Shown here one piece after another: positions 1-5,356 of a DNA stretch of 6,169 nucleotides (position 1 is its first letter; every line of letters begins with the position of its first letter). The DNA lies in the NCBI GenBank assembly GCA_934481375.1, contig CAKSPN010000113.1, forward strand, positions 1 to 6,169. Direction: 5' to 3'. Source of the DNA: an uncultured Clostridia bacterium (GTDB taxonomy: Bacteria; Bacillota; Clostridia; UBA1381). The notes under the pieces were generated by a model. It ran no database searches, had not been told where the DNA came from, and worked only from the letters and a program-made list of their open reading frames with translations. Position numbers and translations under genes: made by a program.

Positions 1-2
1 GC

Positions 3-245
3 GTTGAGAAAAACTTAAAGAAATACTGCCGTGCCGTCGGCATAACCGACCCCGACAAAACACGTCCCCACGCACTGCGGCGGACGTTTGCGTGCAATCT
101 GATAGCGGACGGCATAGACATAAAAATGGTTGCCGAGCTTATGGGACACAAAAACATTGAAGTAACTCACAAATATTATGCACAGTACGCCTCGCAAAAG
201 CGCAAAGAAGTTATGCGCAGCTATGATATTATGGGCAAAAAATAA
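3..245 (+). CDS. Tyrosine recombinase/integrase, C-terminal end (5' end outside window)
   Basis: This is an open frame running in from the left edge, with 80 codons visible before TAA at 243-245. It carries the C-terminal half of a tyrosine recombinase catalytic domain: the H-x-x-R box reads PHALRRTFA (about 66-92), and LMGHKNIEV follows at 138-164. A tyrosine nine residues after the histidine of that second box (codon 174-176) matches the spacing of the nucleophile in XerD-like enzymes. Family members cut and rejoin DNA through a 3'-phosphotyrosine link and act in phage or conjugative-element integration or in chromosome dimer resolution. The N-terminal DNA-binding domains and first catalytic arginine are outside the window, so a Xer protein and a mobile-element integrase cannot be told apart. 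The following genes look chromosomal. No terminator is seen after the stop. Confidence 0.85.
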   Translation, partial: VEKNLKKYCRAVGITDPDKTRPHALRRTFACNLIADGIDIKMVAELMGHKNIEVTHKYYAQYASQKRKEVMRSYDIMGKK

Positions 246-248
246 GTG

Positions 249-277
249 TTTACTTTCACGCTTTAATGTGGTATAAT
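249..277 (+). promoter_or_regulatory. SigA-type promoter for the yerC-methyltransferase unit
   Basis: A -35 box TTTACT (249-254, 4 of 6 to consensus) is followed by a 17-nt spacer and a perfect -10 TATAAT (272-277). TGTG at 267-270 (read TGTGG before the -10) gives a TRTG-type extended -10 as in Gram-positive promoters. Transcription would start near 284, leaving a short leader before the yerC ribosome binding site. It sits in the 66-nt gap after the recombinase and points into yerC. Assignment is by motif only. Confidence 0.8.
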
Positions 278-300
278 GATACAGTAATATAATAAATAGC

Positions 301-307
301 AGGTGAT
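301..307 (+). promoter_or_regulatory. Ribosome binding site deciding the yerC start (TTG at 312)
   Basis: AGGTGAT matches the downstream half of the full anti-Shine-Dalgarno complement (AAGGAGGTGATC). It lies just ahead of TTG at 312, with 8 nt between its AGG and the start codon. The alternative GTG at 303 lies inside this site and has no recognisable binding site of its own upstream, so TTG 312 is preferred. Confidence 0.65.
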
Positions 308-311
308 TGAT

Positions 312-608
312 TTGAAGGATTTACGAAACGAACACACAGACACGCTCATGAGGGCAATTCTGCAATTAAAAAACATTGACGAATGTTATGATTTTTTCGT
401 TGATTTATGCACAATATCGGAAATACACTCCATGAGCCAGCGAATGGAGGTTGCGCTTATGCTTGCGGAAAAGAAGATATATTCCGACATTGCCGCACAG
501 ACAGGCGCCTCCACAGCAACGATAAGCCGTGTCAATAAATGTTTAAATTACGGCAATGACGGCTATAATTTAGTAATCGGACGTCTTAAGGAGCAGGATA
601 ATGAATAG
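312..608 (+). CDS. yerC: YerC/YecD-family TrpR-like DNA-binding regulator
   Basis: This is a 98-residue protein, close to the roughly 100 residues usual for the YerC/YecD family, which is related to the Trp repressor. Recognisable family features are ILQLKNIDECYDFFVDLCTI (about 16-35), the MSQRMEVALML segment (41-51), and a helix-turn-helix at about 57-77 reading YSDIAAQTGASTATISRVNK, followed by the typical CLNYGNDGY. These proteins bind DNA as small helical dimers; the ligand and targets of this one are not evident. TTG at 312 is chosen for its ribosome binding site; GTG at 303 would add three residues. It is the first gene after the 249-277 promoter, and its last 8 nt overlap the methyltransferase start, which suggests translational coupling. 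Family assignment is firm, the biological role is not. Confidence 0.9.
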   Translation: MKDLRNEHTDTLMRAILQLKNIDECYDFFVDLCTISEIHSMSQRMEVALMLAEKKIYSDIAAQTGASTATISRVNKCLNYGNDGYNLVIGRLKEQDNE

Positions 609-1338
609 TTACGGAGAATTTGCCGAAATTTACGACTATCTTATGCACAAGGACATTAATTACGAGCATCTTGCCGACTATATCGAAAACATTTTCTCGC
701 ACTACGGCGTAAACCCCGATTTGGTGTGCGAGCTTGCGTGCGGTACGGGAAATGTGACCATTCCCCTTGCAAAGCGTGGTTACGATATGACCGCAATAGA
801 CATTTCCGAGGATATGCTCGGCATTGCACGCAGAAAATCGGAGGGACTTGATATTCTCTATCTTAATCAGAATATGACGGACCTTGATTTGTACGGAACA
901 ATGGGCGCATTTTTATGTATGATAGACGGAATAAACTATGTTCTTCCCCCGAAGTCGCTCCTTAAAATGTTTACACGTATGAAAACCTGCTTTATGGACC
1001 CGGGCGCACTTTTTATATTCGACATAAGCACACGCTACAAACTAAAGCAGATTGTCGGAAACAACACTTTCACCTATTCCGACAAAAACGTGTTCTACAC
1101 CTGGCAGAACAGATACATAGACGGCAGAAATATTTCGGATATGCTTATCACTTTTTTTGTCCGCACAAAAAATAATTACAAGCGGTTTGAGGAACGTCAT
1201 CTTCAGCATGCATATTCCGTATCGGAGCTTAAAACACTGCTTAAAAAGGCAGGATTTGAAAATATTGACATATACCGTCCGTATACGTTTGAAAAGCCCG
1301 ATGATACAGATGAAAGAATTGTGTTCGTATGCTCGTAA
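601..1338 (+). CDS. Class I SAM-dependent methyltransferase (YqeM-like)
   Basis: A 245-residue cytoplasmic protein with a Rossmann-fold methyltransferase core. Motif I is ELACGTGN at residues 44-51, the SAM-binding glycine loop. The acidic residue ending strand 2 is D67 in TAIDISEDML, and QNMTDLDL (90-97) fits the next SAM-contacting loop. FMDPGALFIFDIST (131-144) fits strand 5 and its approach, and a C-terminal segment with AYSVSELKTLLKKAGFENI (204-222) is usual for small-molecule or tRNA-type methyltransferases. The N-terminus (YGEFAEIYDYLM) resembles B. subtilis YqeM, whose substrate I do not know, so no substrate is assigned. The start is ATG at 601 with AAGGAG at 588-593, 7 nt upstream. 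It overlaps yerC by 8 nt and likely shares its promoter. No convincing terminator follows, so read-through into gyrA is possible. Confidence 0.88.
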   Translation: MNSYGEFAEIYDYLMHKDINYEHLADYIENIFSHYGVNPDLVCELACGTGNVTIPLAKRGYDMTAIDISEDMLGIARRKSEGLDILYLNQNMTDLDLYGTMGAFLCMIDGINYVLPPKSLLKMFTRMKTCFMDPGALFIFDISTRYKLKQIVGNNTFTYSDKNVFYTWQNRYIDGRNISDMLITFFVRTKNNYKRFEERHLQHAYSVSELKTLLKKAGFENIDIYRPYTFEKPDDTDERIVFVCS

Positions 1339-1353
1339 AATCGTTTTAAATCC

Positions 1354-1382
1354 TTGCTTTTTTTGGCAAAATGTGATATAAT
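1354..1382 (+). promoter_or_regulatory. SigA-type promoter for gyrA
   Basis: TTGCTT (1354-1359) and a perfect TATAAT (1377-1382) are separated by 17 nt, with TGTG at 1372-1375 just ahead of the -10 (TRTG-extended type). Transcription would begin near 1389, giving a leader of about 54 nt before the gyrA start at 1443. The -10 region is nearly identical to that of the yerC promoter (12 of 13 nt). Confidence 0.78.
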
Positions 1383-1417
1383 TTATAGAGTATTATTAAT
1401 GAAAATCAAACTTTAAG

Positions 1418-1436
1418 CCGCATAGGCGGAATGGAG
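1418..1436 (+). promoter_or_regulatory. gyrA leader: short hairpin and ribosome binding site
   Basis: A 4-bp stem CCGC (1418-1421) / GCGG (1426-1429) with loop ATAG lies just before GGAG at 1433-1436, which is 6 nt from ATG 1443. This ribosome binding site supports ATG 1443 over the in-frame ATG at 1431, which would have only GGCGGA directly abutting it. Whether the small hairpin matters for translation is unknown. Confidence 0.5.
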
Positions 1437-1442
1437 ATTATT

Positions 1443-3962
1443 ATGGCGAAAAAATCCAAAGACAAAGAACTGGATATGTCCGTGATCGAAAACCAAACGG
1501 TGGTTAATGTCGATCTGGACAAGGAAATGAAAAAAGCGTATATTGACTACGCAATGAGCGTTATCGTGAGCCGTGCGCTCCCCGATGTACGTGACGGTAT
1601 GAAGCCCGTTCACAGACGTATTCTCTACGATATGTACGAGGGCGGTCTTTTATATGAAAATGATTTCAGGAAGTCCGCAACGACGGTCGGCGACGTGCTC
1701 GGTAAGTATCATCCGCACGGCGACGCATCGGTATATGACGCAATGGTGCGTATGGGGCAGGATTTCTCACTGAGGTATCCGCTCGTGCAGGGCAAGGGAA
1801 ACTTCGGCTCGATTGACGGCGACCCCCCTGCCGCATACCGTTACACAGAGGCGAAAATGTCCAAGATTTCCGCACTTATGCTGACGGATATTGAAAAGAA
1901 CACGGTTGATTTTGTACCGAACTTTGACGATAAGTTAAAAGAACCCGACGTTCTCCCGTCGCGTTTTCCGCAGCTTCTCGTAAACGGAAGCGCAGGTATC
2001 GCCGTAGGTATGGCTACAAATATCCCCCCCCACAACCTCACCGAGGTTATCGACGGCGTAATAGCCTGCATCGACGATCCTATGATAACGATTGACGAGC
2101 TTATGAATTATATTCCAGGTCCTGACTTCCCCACAGGCGGAGTTATTATGGGCAAGAGCGGTATACGCCAGGCGTATACCACGGGCAGAGGAAAAATCAC
2201 CTTAAGGGCAAAAGCCGAAATCGAGGAGGACGCAAACGGCAAAGCAAGAATTATCGTTTCCGAAATCCCGTACAAGGTAAACAAGGCTCAGATGGAAAAG
2301 CATATCAACGAGCTTGTGCGTGACGGAAAAATCGACGGCATTGCGTCAACACGTGACGAATCGGACGAGGAAATACATTTTATTATAGAGCTTAAGCGTG
2401 ATGCAAACCCGAACGTTGTATTAAACAACCTCTACAAGTTCACGCAGATGCAGGACTCTTTCGGAATAATATTTATAGCGCTTGTAGACAAACAGCCTAA
2501 AGTATTAAATCTCCGTGAAATAATAGACTATTATATAGCGCATCAGGAGGACGTAATAACAAGACGTACCAAGTACGACCTCAACAAGGCACAGGAACGT
2601 GCGCATCTGCTTGAAGGCTACAAAATAGTTATAGACAACGTTGAAGAAGTAATACAGCTTATACGTGCCTCGAAAAATATCCCCGACGCAAAAGAGGCGT
2701 TAATGGCTCGTTTCGGGCTTGATGATGTTCAGGCAACTGCAATCGTTCAGATGCAGTTGGGACGTTTATCGGGTATGGAGCGTGAAAAGATAGACAACGA
2801 ATACAACGAACTCACCGCAAAGATTGCCGAGTACGAGGCTATTCTTGCCGACGAGGGCAAAATACTTCAAATCGTACGTGAGGACCTCACCGCAATAAAG
2901 AACAAGTACGGCGACAGCAGAAGAACCGAAATTTCAATGGCTGCGCTCGATTTTGAGGACGAGGACCTTATAGAAGAAGAAGAATGTGTTGTTACCGTTA
3001 CAAGAAACGGCTATATAAAACGTATGCCGGTTGACACATACAAGTCACAGCGCAGAGGCGGACGCGGCATAACGGGCATAACTACACGTGAGGAGGACGT
3101 TGTGGAGCATTTGTTCACCACCTCCACACACAACAACATTCTGTTCTTTACCACACGTGGCATAGTTTACCGTTTAAAGGGCTATCAGCTCCCCGAAGCG
3201 ACACGTCAGGCAAAGGGTACGGCTATAGTAAATCTTCTGCCGCTTGAACAGGACGAAAAGATAACGGCTATGATACCCGTTCCCGTATTTGAAAAGGGAT
3301 ATTATCTGACATTTGTAACGAAGAACGGACTCGTAAAGAAAACCGATATAATGGACTATTCACGCATACGCCAGGGCGGTTTGCGTGCAATAGAGCTTGT
3401 TGAGGACGACGAGCTTATAAGCGTAAGCCTTACGGACGGAACAAACGATATAATTCTTTCCACCTACAACGGTCTTGCAATAAGATTTAACGAAACGGAC
3501 GTCCGTGCTATGGGACGTACCACCAGAGGTGTACGCGGAATAAGATTAAACGACGGCGACAGAGTTGTAAGCGCCGTTATCCTCTCCCCCTCCGACACTC
3601 TGCTTATGGTTACCGAAAACGGCTACGGCAAAAAGACGGAGCCTGATGAATACCGTGCGCAGTCAAGGGGCGGTAAGGGTATATTCACCTATAAGATTAC
3701 CGAAAAGACGGGCAAACTTGCCGGAATGGTCGGCATAGGCGAAAACACCGATGTAATGCTTATCACGTCCGAGGGCGTTGTTATACGAATGAACACCGAG
3801 GAAATAAGCACTTACGGACGTCAGACGCAGGGTGTGCGCCTTATGAAGCTTGACGAGGGCGTTAAGGTTGTCGGCATTGCGGTAACGGATCATGAGGAGG
3901 AGGAAGAAACTCCGGACTCTGAAGAAAATACCGAGGAAACAATCGGAGGCGATGAAGAATGA
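1443..3962 (+). CDS. gyrA: DNA gyrase subunit A
   Basis: An 839-residue protein of normal GyrA length. With GyrB it forms the A2B2 gyrase that introduces negative supercoils using ATP; GyrA cuts and rejoins the DNA. The N-terminal breakage-reunion domain (about 30-500) includes the quinolone region TVGDVLGKYHPHGDASVYD (81-99), GNFGSIDGD (119-127) and catalytic Tyr134 in AYRYTE (codon 1842-1844). The C-terminal DNA-wrapping beta-pinwheel (about 510-815) opens with the GyrA box QRRGGRG (536-542), which separates GyrA from ParC, followed by degenerate blade repeats such as TRGVRGIRL and SRGGKGIF. It ends in a strongly acidic tail (817-839). ATG 1443 is chosen over ATG 1431 because GGAG sits 6 nt upstream. 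Its stop overlaps the next gene (ATGA). Residue 95, equivalent to E. coli Ser83, is Ala; Asp99 matches Asp87. Confidence 0.97.
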   Translation: MAKKSKDKELDMSVIENQTVVNVDLDKEMKKAYIDYAMSVIVSRALPDVRDGMKPVHRRILYDMYEGGLLYENDFRKSATTVGDVLGKYHPHGDASVYDAMVRMGQDFSLRYPLVQGKGNFGSIDGDPPAAYRYTEAKMSKISALMLTDIEKNTVDFVPNFDDKLKEPDVLPSRFPQLLVNGSAGIAVGMATNIPPHNLTEVIDGVIACIDDPMITIDELMNYIPGPDFPTGGVIMGKSGIRQAYTTGRGKITLRAKAEIEEDANGKARIIVSEIPYKVNKAQMEKHINELVRDGKIDGIASTRDESDEEIHFIIELKRDANPNVVLNNLYKFTQMQDSFGIIFIALVDKQPKVLNLREIIDYYIAHQEDVITRRTKYDLNKAQERAHLLEGYKIVIDNVEEVIQLIRASKNIPDAKEALMARFGLDDVQATAIVQMQLGRLSGMEREKIDNEYNELTAKIAEYEAILADEGKILQIVREDLTAIKNKYGDSRRTEISMAALDFEDEDLIEEEECVVTVTRNGYIKRMPVDTYKSQRRGGRGITGITTREEDVVEHLFTTSTHNNILFFTTRGIVYRLKGYQLPEATRQAKGTAIVNLLPLEQDEKITAMIPVPVFEKGYYLTFVTKNGLVKKTDIMDYSRIRQGGLRAIELVEDDELISVSLTDGTNDIILSTYNGLAIRFNETDVRAMGRTTRGVRGIRLNDGDRVVSAVILSPSDTLLMVTENGYGKKTEPDEYRAQSRGGKGIFTYKITEKTGKLAGMVGIGENTDVMLITSEGVVIRMNTEEISTYGRQTQGVRLMKLDEGVKVVGIAVTDHEEEEETPDSEENTEETIGGDEE
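2160..2180. repeat. Perfect inverted repeat inside gyrA
   Basis: The arms GGTATACGCC (2160-2169) and GGCGTATACC (2171-2180) are exact reverse complements around a single A at 2170. They lie in codons for the GIRQAYT segment (GyrA residues 240-246), which is well conserved in the family, so the amino acid sequence alone may account for part of the symmetry. The repeat could be a protein-binding site or chance; no function is assigned. Confidence 0.55.
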
Positions 3963-4567
3963 AAAAAATTACGGCAATAGCACTGATTTTTGTGCTGATA
4001 TGTATGCTTTCCGCCTGTGGAAAGCAACAGACAGCACCGTCACACTCACCGACGGCAGCAACGGACATTTCTCAGCTTAAAGCCGACCCTGTCGGCATAA
4101 CAATAACGCTTGAAGACGGAAGAAGCATAAAAGCAAATCTTTATCCCAAGCTTGCTCCGATAACGGTTGAAAACTTTACAAAGCTTTGCAATACGAATTT
4201 TTATGACGGACTCATATTTCACCGCGTAATAAACGGATTTATGATACAGGGCGGCGGTATGGACAAAAACGGCATACAAAAGCAAACCGATACTATCAAA
4301 GGCGAATTTAAGCAAAACGGCGTTGACAATCCCCTTTCACACAAAAGAGGAGTTCTCTCAATGGCAAGAACGGCGCTCAGCATGGACAGTGCATCGAGTC
4401 AGTTCTTTATCGTTCAGGCAGACAGCACGCACCTTGACGGTCAGTATGCGGCGTTCGGAGAAGTTACCGAGGGCATGGATGTGGTTGACGAAATCGCAGC
4501 CGTGCAAACAGACTCCAATGATGCGCCCACAGAGCCGATCGTGATAAAAAGTATAACAGTTGATTAA
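3959..4567 (+). CDS. Cyclophilin-type peptidyl-prolyl isomerase, predicted lipoprotein
   Basis: A 202-residue protein that catalyses cis-trans isomerisation of peptide bonds before proline. The N-terminus is a lipoprotein signal: KK at 2-3, a hydrophobic core at 4-16, and lipobox LSAC with Cys20 as the expected lipidated residue. It should therefore sit on the outer face of the membrane and help fold exported proteins. A polar linker (21-45) leads to one cyclophilin domain (about 46-202). Active-site residues matching human CypA are Arg89 in FHRVI, Phe94 and Gln97 in GFMIQGGG, and SQFF at 147-150. His158 (THLDG) stands where CypA has Trp121. The ATG overlaps the gyrA stop (ATGA), with GGAGG at 3945-3949, 9 nt upstream, so translation is probably coupled to gyrA. 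It is about two-thirds identical to the next gene. Substrates are unknown. Confidence 0.93.
   Translation: MKKITAIALIFVLICMLSACGKQQTAPSHSPTAATDISQLKADPVGITITLEDGRSIKANLYPKLAPITVENFTKLCNTNFYDGLIFHRVINGFMIQGGGMDKNGIQKQTDTIKGEFKQNGVDNPLSHKRGVLSMARTALSMDSASSQFFIVQADSTHLDGQYAAFGEVTEGMDVVDEIAAVQTDSNDAPTEPIVIKSITVD
4555..4567 (+). repeat. Imperfect direct repeat, left copy (AACAGTTGATTAA)
   Basis: This 13-nt sequence covers the last codons and TAA stop of the lipoprotein cyclophilin gene and matches 4756-4768 at 12 of 13 positions. Together the pair brackets the hairpin-rich spacer. It could be a target-site duplication, a recombination footprint or coincidence in AT-rich DNA. Confidence 0.45.
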
Positions 4568-4591
4568 ACAATCGGAACGAAATACAACACA

Positions 4592-4623
4592 GCCGAAAAT
4601 GGCATTTAATTTTGCAATTCGGC
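4592..4623 (+). repeat. Weak stem-loop at the left side of the spacer
   Basis: GCCGAA (4592-4597) pairs with TTCGGC (4618-4623), enclosing an AT-rich 20-nt interior that contains AAAAT/ATTTT. It overlaps the first 3 nt of the next hairpin, so both cannot form at once. There is no T-tract directly after it, so it is not a convincing terminator. Confidence 0.4.
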
Positions 4624-4644
4624 AGGAGCAAGCCCCTGCCCTAC

Positions 4645-4672
4645 GGCGGTTTGCAATCATTGTAAACGCGCC
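4645..4672. repeat. Near-perfect palindrome in the centre of the element
   Basis: GGCG (4645-4648) and GTTTGCAAT (4649-4657) face ATTGTAAAC (4659-4667) and CGCC (4669-4672) around C4658, with one G-T mismatch (G-U in RNA) and one unpaired G at 4668. In RNA the central pairs would open to make a loop. It shares no sequence with the neighbouring stems. Confidence 0.5.
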
Positions 4673-4678
4673 TGCACA

Positions 4679-4700
4679 GGGTCAATGCCTACATTGCCCC
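4679..4700 (+). repeat. Hairpin, diverged direct copy of the 4724-4745 hairpin
   Basis: GGGTCAATG (4679-4687) pairs with CATTGCCCC (4692-4700) across loop CCTA, with one T-C mismatch. It matches the 4724-4745 hairpin at most positions (one left-arm change, one loop change, two right-arm changes) and lies 45 nt upstream of it in the same orientation. It has CACA instead of GTAG at its foot. Confidence 0.55.
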
Positions 4701-4755
4701 GCAAAACAGCACATACACCGTAGGGGTCGATGCCCACATCGACCCTGAACACAAC

Positions 4756-4768
4756 AACAATTGATTAA
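4756..4768 (+). repeat. Imperfect direct repeat, right copy (AACAATTGATTAA)
   Basis: This matches 4555-4567 at 12 of 13 positions. Its last two bases are the first two of the AAGGAG ribosome binding site (4767-4772) of the downstream cyclophilin, which has 9 nt between that site and ATG 4782. Confidence 0.45.
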
Positions 4769-4781
4769 GGAGAATATTAAA

Positions 4782-5255
4782 ATGGATATTGAAATTGTAA
4801 TGGAAAACGGCGGAGTTATCAAAGCAGAGCTTTATCCCGCCTCCGCACCGATAACGGTAGCAAACTTTTTAAAGCTGATTGACGAACATTTCTATGACGG
4901 TCTTATATTTCACCGTGTTATAAGCGGATTTATGATTCAGGGCGGCGGTATGGACAAGGACGGAAATCCCAAGCACGCCGAAAGCATAAAGGGCGAATTT
5001 AAGCGAAACGGCGTTGATAACCCTCTAAAGCACACCAGAGGAGTGCTTTCAATGGCGAGAACGATGTTCCCGAACAGTGCGTCGAGCCAGTTCTTTATTA
5101 TGCACGCCGATGCTCCGCATCTTGATGGCGAGTATGCCGCTTTCGGAAAAGTTACCGAGGGCATGGACATTGTTGACCTGATTGCCGAAACGCCGACCGA
5201 CAGAAGCGATCAGCCGATTGATCCGCAGATTATAAAAACAATAAGAAAAGTCTGA
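4782..5255 (+). CDS. Cyclophilin-type peptidyl-prolyl isomerase, cytoplasmic
   Basis: A 157-residue single-domain cyclophilin with no signal peptide or membrane segment, so it should act in the cytoplasm. Catalytic Arg45 lies in FHRVI, with Phe50 and Gln53 in GFMIQGGG, and SQFF at 102-105. His113 (PHLDG) replaces CypA Trp121, as in its upstream paralogue. The start is ATG 4782, preceded by AAGGAG at 4767-4772. An in-frame TTG at 4761 would add seven residues but would lie upstream of that ribosome binding site, so it is rejected. It aligns with the mature domain of the preceding lipoprotein at about two-thirds of positions by eye, with one single-residue gap, pointing to tandem duplication followed by a change in location. 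It is probably the last gene of the gyrA transcript, since a hairpin follows 12 nt after its stop. Confidence 0.93.
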   Translation: MDIEIVMENGGVIKAELYPASAPITVANFLKLIDEHFYDGLIFHRVISGFMIQGGGMDKDGNPKHAESIKGEFKRNGVDNPLKHTRGVLSMARTMFPNSASSQFFIMHADAPHLDGEYAAFGKVTEGMDIVDLIAETPTDRSDQPIDPQIIKTIRKV

Positions 5256-5266
5256 AAATTATACAA

Positions 5267-5331
5267 AAAGCGAGGGTGCGGATATATTCTTTACTCATTA
5301 CCGAGCTAAAGAAGTTCCGCACCCTCGCTTT
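5267..5331. terminator. Long hairpin between convergent genes, probable bidirectional terminator
   Basis: The arms 5267-5282 and 5316-5331 (starting AAAGCGAGGG and TCCGCACCCT) are perfectly complementary over 16 bp. The 33-nt interior holds a second stem, TTCTTTA (5287-5293) with TAAAGAA (5307-5313). On the minus strand the GC stem is followed by a run of five T, a good intrinsic terminator for lysA. On the plus strand only TTT follows at once, with a T-rich stretch further on (5343-5352), so termination of the cyclophilin transcript is likely but less certain. Confidence 0.75.
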
Positions 5332-5356
5332 GCTTAATGCAATTTTTATTTTCGGA

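Larger units (their letters stand above)
4621..4745. repeat. REP/REPIN-like composite palindromic element
   Basis: Two hairpins in inverted orientation each have GTAG exactly at the 5' foot of the stem. On the minus strand, GTAG (CTAC at 4641-4644) abuts stem GGCAGG/CCTGCC (4621-4626 with 4635-4640). On the plus strand, GTAG at 4720-4723 abuts stem GGGTCGATG/CATCGACCC (4724-4732 with 4737-4745, loop CCCA). The GTAG boxes lie within an 8-nt inverted repeat, CCCTACGG (4639-4646) and CCGTAGGG (4718-4725). Between them are a near-perfect palindrome (4645-4672) and another hairpin (4679-4700) that copies the 4724-4745 one. GTAG-footed hairpins in inverted pairs are the defining layout of REP/REPIN elements mobilised by RAYT transposases. 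The two stems differ, so this is a mosaic (BIME-like) arrangement, or a resemblance only. Confidence 0.6.

Noticed and set aside
249..311. TrpR-type operator for YerC autoregulation
   Set aside because: I looked for a palindrome around the promoter and found only short, weak symmetry, so no operator can be supported.
1339..1376. Possible terminator after the methyltransferase (TTGC/GCAA around a T-run at 1354-1369)
   Set aside because: The stem is only 4 bp and the T-run is inside the loop; the same bases serve as the gyrA -35 region.
1157..1381. 74-codon plus-strand reading frame overlapping the methyltransferase end
   Set aside because: It lies mostly within the methyltransferase in another frame, runs through the gyrA promoter, and shows no family resemblance.
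3862..4068. Minus-strand reading frames opposite gyrA and the cyclophilins (for example 1841-2071, 3663-3893, 3862-4068, 4046-4315, 4358-4660, 4937-5170)
   Set aside because: All are antisense to well-supported genes, with no start signals or recognisable domains.
4592..4745. CRISPR array
   Set aside because: Hairpin copies are few, differ in sequence and orientation, and have no regular repeat-spacer pattern or nearby cas genes.
4679..4745. Intrinsic terminator between the two cyclophilins
   Set aside because: Neither hairpin is followed by a T-tract on the plus strand (GCAAAACAGC and TGAACACAAC follow), so efficient termination is not expected, although some attenuation is possible.
4560..4748. 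62-codon plus-strand reading frame across the spacer
   Set aside because: It starts inside the end of the lipoprotein cyclophilin, has no ribosome binding site, and its peptide simply reads through the hairpin repeats (ending GRCPHRP). It is a by-product of the repeat element.
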